Assembly: GCF_013410405.1 (NCBI RefSeq)
Contig: NZ_JACCFK010000002.1
Coordinates: 1,302,001 to 1,366,000, forward strand
Reading direction: 5' to 3'
Origin: Amycolatopsis endophytica
GTDB lineage: Bacteria > Actinomycetota > Actinomycetes > Mycobacteriales > Pseudonocardiaceae
Length of the DNA stretch: 64,000 nucleotides
The translations under genes and the position numbers were made by a program. The notes under the pieces were generated by a model. It searched no databases. It was not told the DNA's origin and worked only from the letters and a program-made list of their open reading frames with translations. Below, in pieces: positions 44,586 to 54,100 of the stretch (position 1 is its first letter; each line of letters begins with the position of its first letter).

Positions 44586-45685
44586 GACGCACCGGTCAGC
44601 AGATCGGCGACCAGTGCCGACAGCAGCGCGGTCCGCCCTGGCAGCTCGTCGACGAGGACGTGCTCGGAGTCGGCGTGCGCACCGCCGCCGACGGCACCGA
44701 GACCGTCCAGCGTGGGAACCCCCGCCCCGGCGGTGAAGTTGCCGTCGGAGGCTCCGCCGACCGCGGCCCTGGTCAACGGCGGCAGGCCGAGCCGGGCCGC
44801 GATCGCTTGCGCGCGCCCGAACAACACCTGTGACGACGCCGCTTCCAGCGGTGGCCGGTTGGGACCGCCGAGCACCTCGACCGCCGCACCGTCCACAGCG
44901 GACCGGATCGCGTGCATCTCCTTGTCCACCCGCTCCTGCTCGGCGACCGTGCGCACCCGCACGTCCACGGCGAACTCCCCGGAAGCCGGGACGGTGTTCA
45001 CCGAGGTCCCGGCGGACAGCAGCGTGGGGGTCACCGTCGTGCCGTACCCGGCGTCGGCGAAGCCCGCGACGGCCAGGATCCGGTGCGCCAGTTCGACGGT
45101 CGCGTTGACGCCACGTTCCGGTTCGAGGCCCGCGTGCGCCGCCCTGCCGTGCGCGCGGACCCGGTAGATCGAGGTGCCCTTGCGCTCGGTCTTGAGTGCG
45201 CCACCGTCGGCCGAGGCTTCCAGCACCAGCGCGGCGGCACACCCGGCGGCCTCGTCCTCGATGAGCGCCCGCGAGCTGGGCGAACCCAGCTCCTCGTCAC
45301 CGGTGACCAGGATCGTGACGCCCGCCCGGTCGGTGAGCGCGGCCACGGCGTGCAGCGCCATCACCACCCCGGCCTTCATGTCGAAGCAACCGGGGCCGCG
45401 CAGCACGCCACCCTCCACTGTGTATGGATGCGTGTCCAGTGATCCCAGCGGCCACACGGTGTCGTGGTGCCCGAGCAGCAGTACCCGCGACGGGCCCGTC
45501 CCGAACCGCCAGCGCAGGTGCGTCCGTCCCTCCCGGACGATCCGCTCCGGTGCGGCCCCGAGCAGCCGCGCGCCGACCCGGGCGACGACGTCCGCGCTCG
45601 CCGCCACCGCCGCGAGGTCCGACGACGGTGACTCGCAGGTGACCAGCTTCTCGATGTCCCCGAGCAGTTCGGGCAGTGCGGCCAC
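44582..45685 (-). CDS. M20-family metallopeptidase / N-acyl-L-amino acid deacylase
   Basis: 367 residues. Zinc-binding landmarks are complete: LLGHHDTVWP (His, Asp), PGCFDMKAG (bridging Asp), TGDEELGS (general base and ligand Glu) and AVGGGAHADSEHV (last His). The dimerisation domain sits in between. M20 enzymes of this type cleave carboxypeptidase-G2-like or N-acylamino acid bonds. GTG 45685 lies one base after the stop of the peptidase fusion; an upstream in-frame GTG would add ten residues. Coupled to the GNAT gene, it would remove the acyl group after racemisation, giving the free L-amino acid. Confidence 0.87.
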   Translation of the reverse strand: MAALPELLGDIEKLVTCESPSSDLAAVAASADVVARVGARLLGAAPERIVREGRTHLRWRFGTGPSRVLLLGHHDTVWPLGSLDTHPYTVEGGVLRGPGCFDMKAGVVMALHAVAALTDRAGVTILVTGDEELGSPSSRALIEDEAAGCAAALVLEASADGGALKTERKGTSIYRVRAHGRAAHAGLEPERGVNATVELAHRILAVAGFADAGYGTTVTPTLLSAGTSVNTVPASGEFAVDVRVRTVAEQERVDKEMHAIRSAVDGAAVEVLGGPNRPPLEAASSQVLFGRAQAIAARLGLPPLTRAAVGGASDGNFTAGAGVPTLDGLGAVGGGAHADSEHVLVDELPGRTALLSALVADLLTGAS

Positions 45686-45686
45686 C

Positions 45687-48600
45687 TCACACCACCTTCG
45701 GCGTGGCACGGACACCGTGGTGCACGTACTGCTCGCCGGTGGGCAGCGTGTAGAACGTCACCGGCACCCAGTCCGCCACCTGCGGCACCCACACCACGAA
45801 CAGGCCGTCGCCGACGCCCACCAGGTCGTACTCCTCCACCGGGTCCGGCACCAGCTCGGCCAGCGGGCCGGTCACCGTCGAGCGCAACCGCGGGCCGTCG
45901 TCCGAGGTGAACACCTCCATGCGGGTGCTCGCGCGCTCGTAGGTGCCCAGGTACGGCGTCACGTCCACGGACACCGGCGAGGCGGGCGGCGCGAGCGGGC
46001 GCGGCACGGCGACACCGGCCAGCTCGGCGAAGATCTCGCGGTAGAGATCCTCGTACAGTCCGCGGGTGTTGCCACCGTTGGTGAGCAGGGTGACCGCCAG
46101 GCCCTCCTCCGGCAGCAGACGCAGGAACGCGGCCTGTCCGATGGTGTTGCCGTCGTGCCCGAGCACGACGTGCCCGTCCCAGTCCAGCCGGAACCAGCCG
46201 AGGCCCCACGAATCGGCCAGCGTGTGCTTGTCCGGCAGGTCGACCTGCTTGTCCGCCATCGCCGCGGCCGAGGTCTCGCTCAGCACCCGCGTGCCGTCCG
46301 CCGCGAGACCGCCGGTGAGGTGCATCCGCGCGAACGCGAGCACGTCCGCGGCGGTCGCGGTGATCAGCCCGGCCGGGCCCGCCGAGCGCGGCAGCGTCCA
46401 CACCGGAGCCTTCGCCGGCTCCGGCGAACCCACGTGTCCCATGGCCGCGCGGAACATCAGCGCCTCCTCGGGAAGCGTGACCGTGTGCGCCAGGCCGAGC
46501 GGGGTGAACAGGCGCTCCCGCAGCGCGGCGTCCCACGTGCCGCCGGTGAGCTTCTCGATCACCCGGCCTGCCAGCGAGAACCCGGAGTTGCAGTAGGACC
46601 AGGTCGCGCCGAGGGGGTGGTTCTGCGCGACCTCGTCCAGGCGCGCCACGTACTTCTCCAGGCAGTCGTCGCCGCGGCCGGTGTCGGTGAACACGTCGCC
46701 GTCGATGCCGCTGGTGTGCGTGAGCAGATGCCGCATCGTCAGCTGCTTCGTCACGTCCGGATCGGCCAACCGCAGCTCGGGCAGCACGTCGATGACCGGC
46801 GCGTCGAGGTCGAGCAGGCCCTCGTCGACGAGCTGCATCGCGACGGTCGCCGTCCACACCTTGGAGATCGAGCCGATCTGGAACAGCGAATCGGTGGTCG
46901 TCTCGACCCCGGTGTCCACGTTGAGCACCCCGTGCCGCGCTTCGACGATCTCCTCGTCCAGGCGCAGGATGCCCAGGCAGGCACCGGGAACGTGGTGCCG
47001 TTCGGCCAGTTCGGTGAGGCGGCGCTGCCAGTGCGCGGCGTCGAGCGGCGCACGGCGTCCCGGTGTGTACCGCTCGACCCAGTCCACCACCCGGCGGTTG
47101 TAGTCGAGGCGGTGCGAGGGCCTGCCGTTCACGACGAACGCGTGCGGCCCCTCCGGATAGAGCACGAGCCGGGTCGGCACGCCCCGCTCACGCAGCGCCG
47201 TGTGCCACTGCTGGGCCTGTCCCACCGGGCAGAGCAGATCGCTCCCGCCGTGCAGGACGAGCGTCGGGGTGCGGACCTGGTCGACCTTCGCCAGCGGCGA
47301 CATCGCGGCGTAGGACTCGGGCTCGTCCCACGGCAGCGCGCCGAGTTCGTGCGCGGCGAGGAGGTGTCCTTCGTCGGAGGTGCCGGCCATGCTGGTGAGG
47401 TCGGTGACCACGCCTCCGGCGACCGCCGCGGCGAACCGGTTGTCGCGGCTGGTCAGGTAGCACGTCATGAAGCCGCCGTAGCTGTAGCCGGTGACGGCGA
47501 GCCGGGCCGGGTCCGCGAGTCCTTCGGCGACCAGTTCGTCCAGTGGTTCCAGGAAGTCCCTGGCGTCGGCGACACCCCAGCCGCCGCGGACCGCCGTGTA
47601 GAACTTCTCGCCGTAGCCGTCGCTGCCGCGCGGGTTGAGCAGCAGCACCGTCCAGCCGCGGGCGATGAGTTCCTGGTGGTAGAAGTGGATTTCGTCGGTG
47701 CCGCCCTGCCACGCGTTGTGCGGGCCGCCGTGCACGTCGAGCAGCAGCGGCCCCGGTCCGGTCGCGGCCGGGTCGCGCAGCAGCCAGCCGTGCACGACGG
47801 TGCCGTCGGAGATGGTGAACTCCCGTTCCCTGGGCGTGAACAGCTCGATCTCGTCGGTGCTGTGCCCGGTGAGGACGGTCTCGGTCCCCGAGACGAGGTC
47901 GAGGCGGACGATCTCGCCGTAGGACTCCGGGGTGGTCAGCACGACGGCGGCCGTGCTCCCGGCGACCGCCAGCCCGGCCACGGTCCGTCCGGCGCCCGCG
48001 AGCACCGGGCGCGGCGTGCCGCCGCCGACGGGCACCGAGTACAGGTGGGTGCAGCCGCGGTCGCGGACGCAGAACAGCACGTCCTCGCCCACGAGCCGGG
48101 GCCAGGCGCCAGGGTAGGCGGGGCCGCCGGGCATCACGTTGCGGTCCAGCGGGGCCGCGAGGTTCACCGTTTCGCCGCCGTCGAGCGGGATCCGGAACAA
48201 CCCGGCGTGCTCTTCGGGACTGGCTGGGTGCCCGACGACGAGCAGCGCGGCGCCGTCGGCGGTCCACGTCACCGCCGCCGCGATCCCGTCGGCGAGACCG
48301 GCCACGCGCGGCTGCGAGTTCGGATCGGTCACGTCGAGGACGTGCACCGGGACCCGGATCGCCAGGTCCCGGTCGGCGCCGGTCGCGGCGGCGAAGGCGA
48401 GCTTCGCGCCGTCCGGCGACCACGCGGGCTGCCCGGCGTGCCAGTCGCCCGTGGTGACGCGGCGGACCTCGCCGGTGGCGACCTCCACGACGTGCAGGTG
48501 CGACCGCTTGCCGCGCACGACACCGGCGCCGTCGGCGTGGTAGTCGAGGCGGTCGGCCACGATCGGGGCGTGGTCGTCCTCGGGCGCGAGGTCGACCGTC

Positions 48601-48956
48601 GCCGCGAACGCGATCTTCGTGCCGTCCGGGCTCCACACCGGTTTGCCCGCGCCCAGCGGCAGCGACGTCAGGCACTCGGCCTCGCCGCCGTCCGAGGGCA
48701 GCAGCCACACATCCTGCTCGCGCAGGAACGCGATCCGGCTGCCGTCGGGCGAGAACGCCGGTGCGGTGTCGCAACGCCCGTGCGTCAACTGGCGCGCGCC
48801 CTGGGAGTCCGCGCGCCACAGCGTGTACACGTAGTCGTCGGCCGCGCTGTCGATGGCGCGCAGCACGTACACGACCGCGTCGCCCGAAGGCGACAACGCG
48901 GGCTGCTCGGGAATCGTCAGGGCGGTCAGGTCCGCGATGCGCTGACGTCGGGTCAT
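45687..48956 (-). CDS. Fused S9 oligopeptidase - S12 serine hydrolase, bifunctional
   Basis: 1,089 residues with two enzyme modules. Residues ~20-370 form a beta-propeller (SPDG repeats). Residues ~390-630 are an S9 acylaminoacyl-peptidase domain with the nucleophile in GYSYGGF (near Ser492), Asp ~573 in GGSDLLCP and His ~605 in EGPHAF. From ~640 on is an S12 (beta-lactamase-fold) domain with SISK (~696-699), YCN (~788-790) and HDG (~934-936), then a small beta-barrel beginning YLGTYERAS. No signal peptide, so cytoplasmic. The second ATG (48956) is preferred since AAGGAG is too close to the first (48959). S9 enzymes trim peptides; S12 relatives include D-aminopeptidases. The C-terminal half resembles the gene at 54101 closely (shared TDTGRGDDC). 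Confidence 0.9.
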   Translation of the reverse strand: MTRRQRIADLTALTIPEQPALSPSGDAVVYVLRAIDSAADDYVYTLWRADSQGARQLTHGRCDTAPAFSPDGSRIAFLREQDVWLLPSDGGEAECLTSLPLGAGKPVWSPDGTKIAFAATVDLAPEDDHAPIVADRLDYHADGAGVVRGKRSHLHVVEVATGEVRRVTTGDWHAGQPAWSPDGAKLAFAAATGADRDLAIRVPVHVLDVTDPNSQPRVAGLADGIAAAVTWTADGAALLVVGHPASPEEHAGLFRIPLDGGETVNLAAPLDRNVMPGGPAYPGAWPRLVGEDVLFCVRDRGCTHLYSVPVGGGTPRPVLAGAGRTVAGLAVAGSTAAVVLTTPESYGEIVRLDLVSGTETVLTGHSTDEIELFTPREREFTISDGTVVHGWLLRDPAATGPGPLLLDVHGGPHNAWQGGTDEIHFYHQELIARGWTVLLLNPRGSDGYGEKFYTAVRGGWGVADARDFLEPLDELVAEGLADPARLAVTGYSYGGFMTCYLTSRDNRFAAAVAGGVVTDLTSMAGTSDEGHLLAAHELGALPWDEPESYAAMSPLAKVDQVRTPTLVLHGGSDLLCPVGQAQQWHTALRERGVPTRLVLYPEGPHAFVVNGRPSHRLDYNRRVVDWVERYTPGRRAPLDAAHWQRRLTELAERHHVPGACLGILRLDEEIVEARHGVLNVDTGVETTTDSLFQIGSISKVWTATVAMQLVDEGLLDLDAPVIDVLPELRLADPDVTKQLTMRHLLTHTSGIDGDVFTDTGRGDDCLEKYVARLDEVAQNHPLGATWSYCNSGFSLAGRVIEKLTGGTWDAALRERLFTPLGLAHTVTLPEEALMFRAAMGHVGSPEPAKAPVWTLPRSAGPAGLITATAADVLAFARMHLTGGLAADGTRVLSETSAAAMADKQVDLPDKHTLADSWGLGWFRLDWDGHVVLGHDGNTIGQAAFLRLLPEEGLAVTLLTNGGNTRGLYEDLYREIFAELAGVAVPRPLAPPASPVSVDVTPYLGTYERASTRMEVFTSDDGPRLRSTVTGPLAELVPDPVEEYDLVGVGDGLFVVWVPQVADWVPVTFYTLPTGEQYVHHGVRATPKVV

Positions 48957-48959
48957 CAT

Positions 48960-49685
48960 CTACTCCTTCGTGCGCGAAGCCGCCGCGAGCAGCTCATGGG
49001 TGTAGGGGTCTCGGGGACCGGCGAGGATCTCGCCGGCGGGGCCGGATTCGACGATCCGGCCCCGGTACAGCACGGCGATGAAGTCGCTGACGTAGCGCAC
49101 CACCGCGAGGTCGTGGGAAATGAACAACATCGACAGCCGCGTCCGGCGTTGCAGGTCACGCACCAGGTTGAGCACCGTGCCCTGCACCGACACGTCGAGC
49201 GCGGAGGTGATCTCGTCGGCGATGATCACCTCCGGCCGCGCGGCGAGCGCCCGCGCCAGCGCGACCCGCTGACGCTGCCCACCGGACAGCCTGCCGGGCA
49301 GCATTCCCGCGCGGTCGGCGGGAAGCCCGACCTGGGCCAGCAGCCGTTCCACCTCGGCGCGGCGGTCGCTGCCGCGCGGAAGGGCCTCGGCGATGGACGC
49401 GCCGACCGTCATCCGCGGGTCCAGCGCCGAGTACGGGTCCTGGAACACCATCTGCACCGGACCGGGCTGCCGGACCGGTGCTCCGTCGAGCAGGATCCGC
49501 CCGCCGCTGACCGGGGCCAGGCCGACGGCGGCGCGGGCCAGCGTCGACTTGCCGGAGCCCGATTCGCCGACCAGGCCGACGATCGCGCCGTCCGGCACCG
49601 TGAGATCCACCCCGTCCACGGCGGTCGTCCCCCGCCGCCGCGATCCGTAGTGGACGGACACGCCCTCGAAGCGCAGTTCGCTCAT
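48960..49685 (-). CDS. Peptide ABC transporter ATPase (DppF/OppF type)
   Basis: 241 residues. Walker A is GESGSGKST, the signature LSGGQRQRVALARAL, Walker B VIIADEITSALD and the switch His in FISHDLAVV. It is on the short side for OppF, which often has a further ~70 residues at the C-terminus. It should pair with the ATPase half of the fused protein encoded upstream, overlapping it by four bases (ATGA). The stop TAG directly abuts the peptidase fusion start. Confidence 0.92.
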   Translation of the reverse strand: MSELRFEGVSVHYGSRRRGTTAVDGVDLTVPDGAIVGLVGESGSGKSTLARAAVGLAPVSGGRILLDGAPVRQPGPVQMVFQDPYSALDPRMTVGASIAEALPRGSDRRAEVERLLAQVGLPADRAGMLPGRLSGGQRQRVALARALAARPEVIIADEITSALDVSVQGTVLNLVRDLQRRTRLSMLFISHDLAVVRYVSDFIAVLYRGRIVESGPAGEILAGPRDPYTHELLAAASRTKE

Positions 49686-51547
49686 CGTGCCTCCCCCGCC
49701 CGGACCCGTTCGCCGTCGCGCACCGGTTCCGGATGCCAGCACGCGATCCGGTGCCCGTTGCCGGTCAGCGGCGGGTCCTCGCTCGCGCACCGCTCGTCCG
49801 CCAGCGGGCAGCGCGGCGCGAAGGCGCAGCCGGGCGGCAGGTCAGCCGGATCCGCGGGACGGCCGGGAATGACGGCCATCGGCTGGTCGCGGTCGGTCGT
49901 CATGTCCGGCACGGCCGCGAGCAGGGCGCGGGTGTACGGGTGGCGGGCCTCGTCGAGCGCGGTGGCCGGGAGATCCTCCACGATCCGGCCCGCGTACATC
50001 ACCAGCACCCGGTCGCACATCCGCCCGACGACGCCGATGTCGTGGCTGATCAGCAGGATCGCGACGTCCTCGGCGGCCCGCACGTCCTCCAGCAGCCGCA
50101 GCACCCGGCTCTGCACGGTCACGTCGAGCGCCGTCGTCGGCTCGTCGGCCACGATCAGCGCGGGCGAGCCCATCAGGCCCATGCCGATCATCGCGCGTTG
50201 CCGCATCCCGCCGGAGAACTCGTGCGGGTACTGCCGCGCCCGCCGCGCGGCACCGGGCAGCCGTACCGCGTGCAGCCGGTCGATCGCCCGCGCGAATGCC
50301 GCTTTCCGGCCCAGTCCCTGGTGGTGACGCGCCACCTCGGCGAGTTGCGCGCCGACGCGCCGCACCGGGTTGAACGAGGTCATCGGATCCTGGAAGACCA
50401 TCGCGAACGAGGTGCCCAGCAACCGCCGCCGCGCCCGCGCGTCCGCCCCGGGCAGGTCCTGCCCGAGGAACTCCAGACGCTTCGCGTGCACCCGCCCGGG
50501 TTCCTCGATCAGCTGCGCGATCGCGAGCGCGGTGAGGCTCTTGCCCGACCCCGACTCCCCCACCACCCCGACGGACTCCCCGCGTGCCATGGCGAAACTC
50601 ACCCCGCGCACCGGGGTCACGCCGGGAAAGGCGACCCGCAGGCCCTCGACCACCAGAACCGGGTTCTCCGGCGCGGCAAGGGGGCCGGCCGCCGGTGGTT
50701 CCGGGGTGTCCGCGGTGTGCCTGGCGGGAGCGTCCTGCCCGATCGCGGTGGCGATCGCCTCACCGAAGAGGCTGAACCCGAGCCCGGCGACCACCACCGC
50801 GACCGCGGGCGCCAGCGCGGCCGCCGGGTGCAGGTAGAGCACGTCGAGCCCGTCGCGGAGCAGGCGGCCCCAGTCGTAGTCCGGGGACTGCACGCCAAGG
50901 CCCAGGAACGACAGCCCGGCGAAGGACAGCAGGGTGGTGCCGGTCGTGATGGTCGCGTTGACGATCAGCGGTTCGGCGATGTTGGGCAGGATGTGCCGTG
51001 CCAGCAGCCGGAACCGGCCCACGCCGACGATCCGCGCGGCGGCGACGTAGTCGAGCGCCGCGACCCGCGCCACCAGCGTCCGGGTGAGCCGGGCGAGCGC
51101 GGGCGCGATCGCCAGGCCGATCGCGAGCACGCTGCCCCGCGCGCCGACGCCGAAGATCACCGCGAAGAACAGCGCCAGCAGCAGCCCGGGGAAGGCCACC
51201 GCGAGGTCGACCACCGCGGACACGAACCGTCCGGCGCGTCTGCCGAGCAGGACCTCGGCGGTGCCCAGCAGCAGGCCCGCCACCACCCCGATCGCGGTCG
51301 CGGCCAGCGCCAGCTCGACCGAGAGCCGGGTCGCGACCAGCACCCGGAAGAACACGTCCCGGCCCAGGCTGTCGGTGCCCATCCAGTGCGCGGCCGACGG
51401 GCCCTGCAGGATCTGGGCCGTGTCGAGCGCGGCGGCCCGGTCTCCCCACAGCAGCGGCGCGGCCACGGCGAGCCCGAGGACGACGACCACGACGACCGCG
51501 GCACTCGCGCCCAGGGGACGGCGCAGCGCGGCACCCCATTTGCCCAC
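49682..51547 (-). CDS. Fused peptide ABC permease-ATPase (DppC-DppD)
   Basis: 621 residues. Residues ~1-265 are a DppC-type permease with about six membrane segments and the EAA-like loop DYVAAARIVGVGRFRLLARHILPN. After a proline-rich linker (~270-295) comes a DppD-type ATPase: Walker A GESGSGKSL, signature EFSGGMRQRAMIG, Walker B LIVADEPTTALD, LLISHDIGVV. The oligopeptide C-terminal motif PPGCAFAPRCPLADERC is present, which in such ATPases binds an iron-sulfur cluster. GTG 51547 has GGGAGGG. Permease-ATPase fusions of this kind are uncommon but known. Confidence 0.9.
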   Translation of the reverse strand: MGKWGAALRRPLGASAAVVVVVVLGLAVAAPLLWGDRAAALDTAQILQGPSAAHWMGTDSLGRDVFFRVLVATRLSVELALAATAIGVVAGLLLGTAEVLLGRRAGRFVSAVVDLAVAFPGLLLALFFAVIFGVGARGSVLAIGLAIAPALARLTRTLVARVAALDYVAAARIVGVGRFRLLARHILPNIAEPLIVNATITTGTTLLSFAGLSFLGLGVQSPDYDWGRLLRDGLDVLYLHPAAALAPAVAVVVAGLGFSLFGEAIATAIGQDAPARHTADTPEPPAAGPLAAPENPVLVVEGLRVAFPGVTPVRGVSFAMARGESVGVVGESGSGKSLTALAIAQLIEEPGRVHAKRLEFLGQDLPGADARARRRLLGTSFAMVFQDPMTSFNPVRRVGAQLAEVARHHQGLGRKAAFARAIDRLHAVRLPGAARRARQYPHEFSGGMRQRAMIGMGLMGSPALIVADEPTTALDVTVQSRVLRLLEDVRAAEDVAILLISHDIGVVGRMCDRVLVMYAGRIVEDLPATALDEARHPYTRALLAAVPDMTTDRDQPMAVIPGRPADPADLPPGCAFAPRCPLADERCASEDPPLTGNGHRIACWHPEPVRDGERVRAGEAR

Positions 51548-51550
51548 GAT

Positions 51551-52534
51551 TCAGCCCTCCCGGATCGTCGAGCGGGGGTCGAGCAGCGCGAGTGCGACGT
51601 CGACGAGGAGGTTCACCAGCAGCACACCGAGGCCGTAGACGAGCACGATGCCCTGCACCAGCGGGTAGTCCTTGGTGAGGATGGATTGCACGATGGTGCT
51701 GCCCAGTCCCGGCCAGGCGAACACGTTCTCCACCAGCACCGTGCCCGCGACCATCGCGCTGAGCAGCAGCCCGCCCAGCGTCAGTGCCGCCGTCAGCGCG
51801 TTGGGCAGCGCGTGCCGCAGGTACACCCAGCTCGCGGGCAGGCGTTTGGCCCGTGCGGTGCGGATGTAGTCGGCGCGCAGCACCGCGAGCATCTCCACCC
51901 GCGTGATGCGGGCCAGGATCGCGGCCGGGCCCGCCGCCAGCGCCAGCACCGGCAGCACGTAGGACTCCGGCCCGGAGCGGCCCGCCACCGGCAGCCACCC
52001 CAGGGTCACCCCGAACACGAACACCAGTCCCACCGCGACGAGGAACTCCGGGATCGCGGCCAGTACGGCCGTCGTGGAGGTGAAGGCGAGTTCGCCGCGG
52101 CGGCGCCGCCCGCCACGGGTCAGCACCGCCATGCCCGTGCCGAGCGGGACCGCGACCACGACCGCGAAGAGGAACGCGTAGCCCGCGATCTCCAGCGTCG
52201 CGGGCAGCCGGTCCCCGATCACCTGCGCCACCGGCAGTCCCGACCCCAGCGAGGTGCCGAGTTTGCCGGTGAACAGGTCGCCGAGGTAGTGCAGGTACTG
52301 CTGCCACAGCGGGTCGTCGAGCCCGAGTGCCGCGCGGCGGGCCGCGACGAGTTCGGCCGGGGCGGACGGGCCGAGCGCGGCCCGCACCGGATCGCCGGGG
52401 ATCAGGTGGATCATGCCGAACGCGGCGGTGAGCAGGACCCAGACCGCCACCAGCAGCCGGCCGCAGCGCCGCACGGCGAAGCGGAGCCAGGCGTTGTCCA
52501 GTGCGGCCACGCGGCCGCCGACGGCGGTGCTCAC
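51551..52534 (-). CDS. Peptide ABC permease (DppB type)
   Basis: 327 residues, six membrane segments, with the N-terminal segment followed by HLIPGDPVRAALGPSAP (typical of DppB/OppB) and the EAA loop YIRTARAKRLPASWVYLRHALPN. The GTG start overlaps the substrate-binding protein stop (GTGA). It forms the membrane channel with the DppC half of the fused protein. Confidence 0.92.
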   Translation of the reverse strand: MSTAVGGRVAALDNAWLRFAVRRCGRLLVAVWVLLTAAFGMIHLIPGDPVRAALGPSAPAELVAARRAALGLDDPLWQQYLHYLGDLFTGKLGTSLGSGLPVAQVIGDRLPATLEIAGYAFLFAVVVAVPLGTGMAVLTRGGRRRRGELAFTSTTAVLAAIPEFLVAVGLVFVFGVTLGWLPVAGRSGPESYVLPVLALAAGPAAILARITRVEMLAVLRADYIRTARAKRLPASWVYLRHALPNALTAALTLGGLLLSAMVAGTVLVENVFAWPGLGSTIVQSILTKDYPLVQGIVLVYGLGVLLVNLLVDVALALLDPRSTIREG

Positions 52535-54087
52535 CCCAGCATCCGGATCGAGGCCGGGTCGATGCTGCCCTGGCTGGTTTCGAGCGTGGCGCCCTGCACG
52601 AACGTCGGCCGCACCGCGTTGACGAACGGCACCACGTTCAGCTCCCGCACGAGCGCCTGCTCGGCCTCGGCCCACTTGCCGCATCCGTCGGCACCCGCGA
52701 TCGTCGTGGCCTGCTGGACCGCCGCCTCGTAAGCGGGGTTGTCGACAGCGGCGAAGTTGTTGGCGCTGCCGGAGAAGAACGGCACGAGCTGCGAGGGCAG
52801 GAACACCCCCAACGGCACCAGTGCCGCGTCCCAGTTGCCCTCCATCAGGACCTGCGTGCTCTCGGTGTCGGTCATGCCCTTGAGGGCGACCTCGGCGCCG
52901 ACCGCGGACCAGCGCTGCTGCACCAGCTCCGCGGCGGCCTGCATGGTCGAGCCCAGTGTCGACGGGTAGTAGAAGGTCAGCGCGAGCCGCTTGCCACCCT
53001 TGGTGCGCACGCCGTCCGCACCGGCCACCCAGCCCGCCGCGTCCAATCCGGACTTCGCGGCGTCCGCATCGGACGCGGGCAGCAGCCCGGCGATCGTGTC
53101 GGCGCCGCACGGGCCGAGGCCCGGTGCCAGCAGCCCGTTCGCCGGTTTGCCCGTCCCGCTGGTCAGCACCTGGCCGAGCTGGCCGAGGTCGAGCGCCTGG
53201 GTCAGCGCGCGCCGCACCGCGACGTCCGCGCCCGGCACGGCGGGACGCTGGTTGAACCACAGCTCGCCCAGTGGCGACTCGGTGTCGTGCTGGGTCAGTC
53301 CCATGCCCTTGAGGCGCTGCTGGTCGGGCCCCACCACGGCGGCCGCGTTGACCTCCTTGGACACCAGCAGGTTCGACGCCGTGAGCTCGTTGCCGACGAC
53401 CCGGATCACGACGGTGTCGGGCAGCCCCCTGGTGTCGGTCTTCCAGTCGCCGGGACCCCACGCGTAGTCCTTGCGCCGGGTGAGCGTGTAGTGGTCGCCC
53501 GCGACCGCCTCGGTGAGGGTGAACATGCCGGTCCCGTCGGCGCCCTGCCTGAGGATCGAGCGGTCGGCCATCCCTCTGCCGCACACGATGAACAGGCCGC
53601 CGATGTTGCGGACGAGGAACGAGTCCGGGGTGGCGCTGGTGACGGTGACCGTGCCGGCCGCGTCGTCCGCGGTCGCCTTCGCGCCGGGCATGACGTAGAG
53701 CCCCAGCGAAGCCGCGGCGTTCGCCGGGTCGCTCACGAAGTTGATGTTGTCGGCGACCTGGGACGCGGTCAGCGGGGTGCCGTCCGAGCACGTGACACCC
53801 TTGCGCAAGGTGTACTTCGCGGTGGTGGTGTCGCCCTCCCACTTCTCCGCGAGCCCGGCGGTCAGCGCGCCACCGGAGTCGACGTTCACCAGTGTGTCGT
53901 AGAGGAACCGGTCGGCCTGGATGGTGACCGAGAGCGAGGTGAAGTGCGGGTCGAGGTTGCCCGGGTCACCGGCCGAGACCAGCGTGAACGTGCCACCGTC
54001 CACAGTGGTCGCGCCCGTGCCCCCGCCGCACGCGGCCAGAGCCATCGCCAGCACCGCCGCGGCGGCCGTCGTCAGAGCGGTCTTCAT
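52531..54087 (-). CDS. Oligopeptide-binding lipoprotein (family 5 solute-binding protein)
   Basis: 518 residues. Signal peptide with lipobox LAAC (Cys20), so membrane-anchored outside the cell. Family features: GDPGNLDPHFTSLS near the mature start, YDTLVNVD, LAEKWEGDTTTAKYTLRKGVTCSDGTPLTASQVADNI. It captures the substrate for the DppB/DppC-D/DppF carrier. It lies 13 bp downstream of the S12 hydrolase gene. Related proteins bind di- and oligopeptides, nickel or glutathione; the peptidases of the operon favour peptides. Confidence 0.93.
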   Translation of the reverse strand: MKTALTTAAAAVLAMALAACGGGTGATTVDGGTFTLVSAGDPGNLDPHFTSLSVTIQADRFLYDTLVNVDSGGALTAGLAEKWEGDTTTAKYTLRKGVTCSDGTPLTASQVADNINFVSDPANAAASLGLYVMPGAKATADDAAGTVTVTSATPDSFLVRNIGGLFIVCGRGMADRSILRQGADGTGMFTLTEAVAGDHYTLTRRKDYAWGPGDWKTDTRGLPDTVVIRVVGNELTASNLLVSKEVNAAAVVGPDQQRLKGMGLTQHDTESPLGELWFNQRPAVPGADVAVRRALTQALDLGQLGQVLTSGTGKPANGLLAPGLGPCGADTIAGLLPASDADAAKSGLDAAGWVAGADGVRTKGGKRLALTFYYPSTLGSTMQAAAELVQQRWSAVGAEVALKGMTDTESTQVLMEGNWDAALVPLGVFLPSQLVPFFSGSANNFAAVDNPAYEAAVQQATTIAGADGCGKWAEAEQALVRELNVVPFVNAVRPTFVQGATLETSQGSIDPASIRMLG

Positions 54088-54100
54088 CGTGCCTCCTGGG

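Noticed and set aside
45174..50327. A 1,717-codon open frame on the plus strand
   Set aside because: It runs antisense to the peptidase fusion and ABC genes, which have full family motifs. Its composition (Arg, Gln, His, Val rich, no motif) is what very GC-rich DNA gives on the opposite strand.
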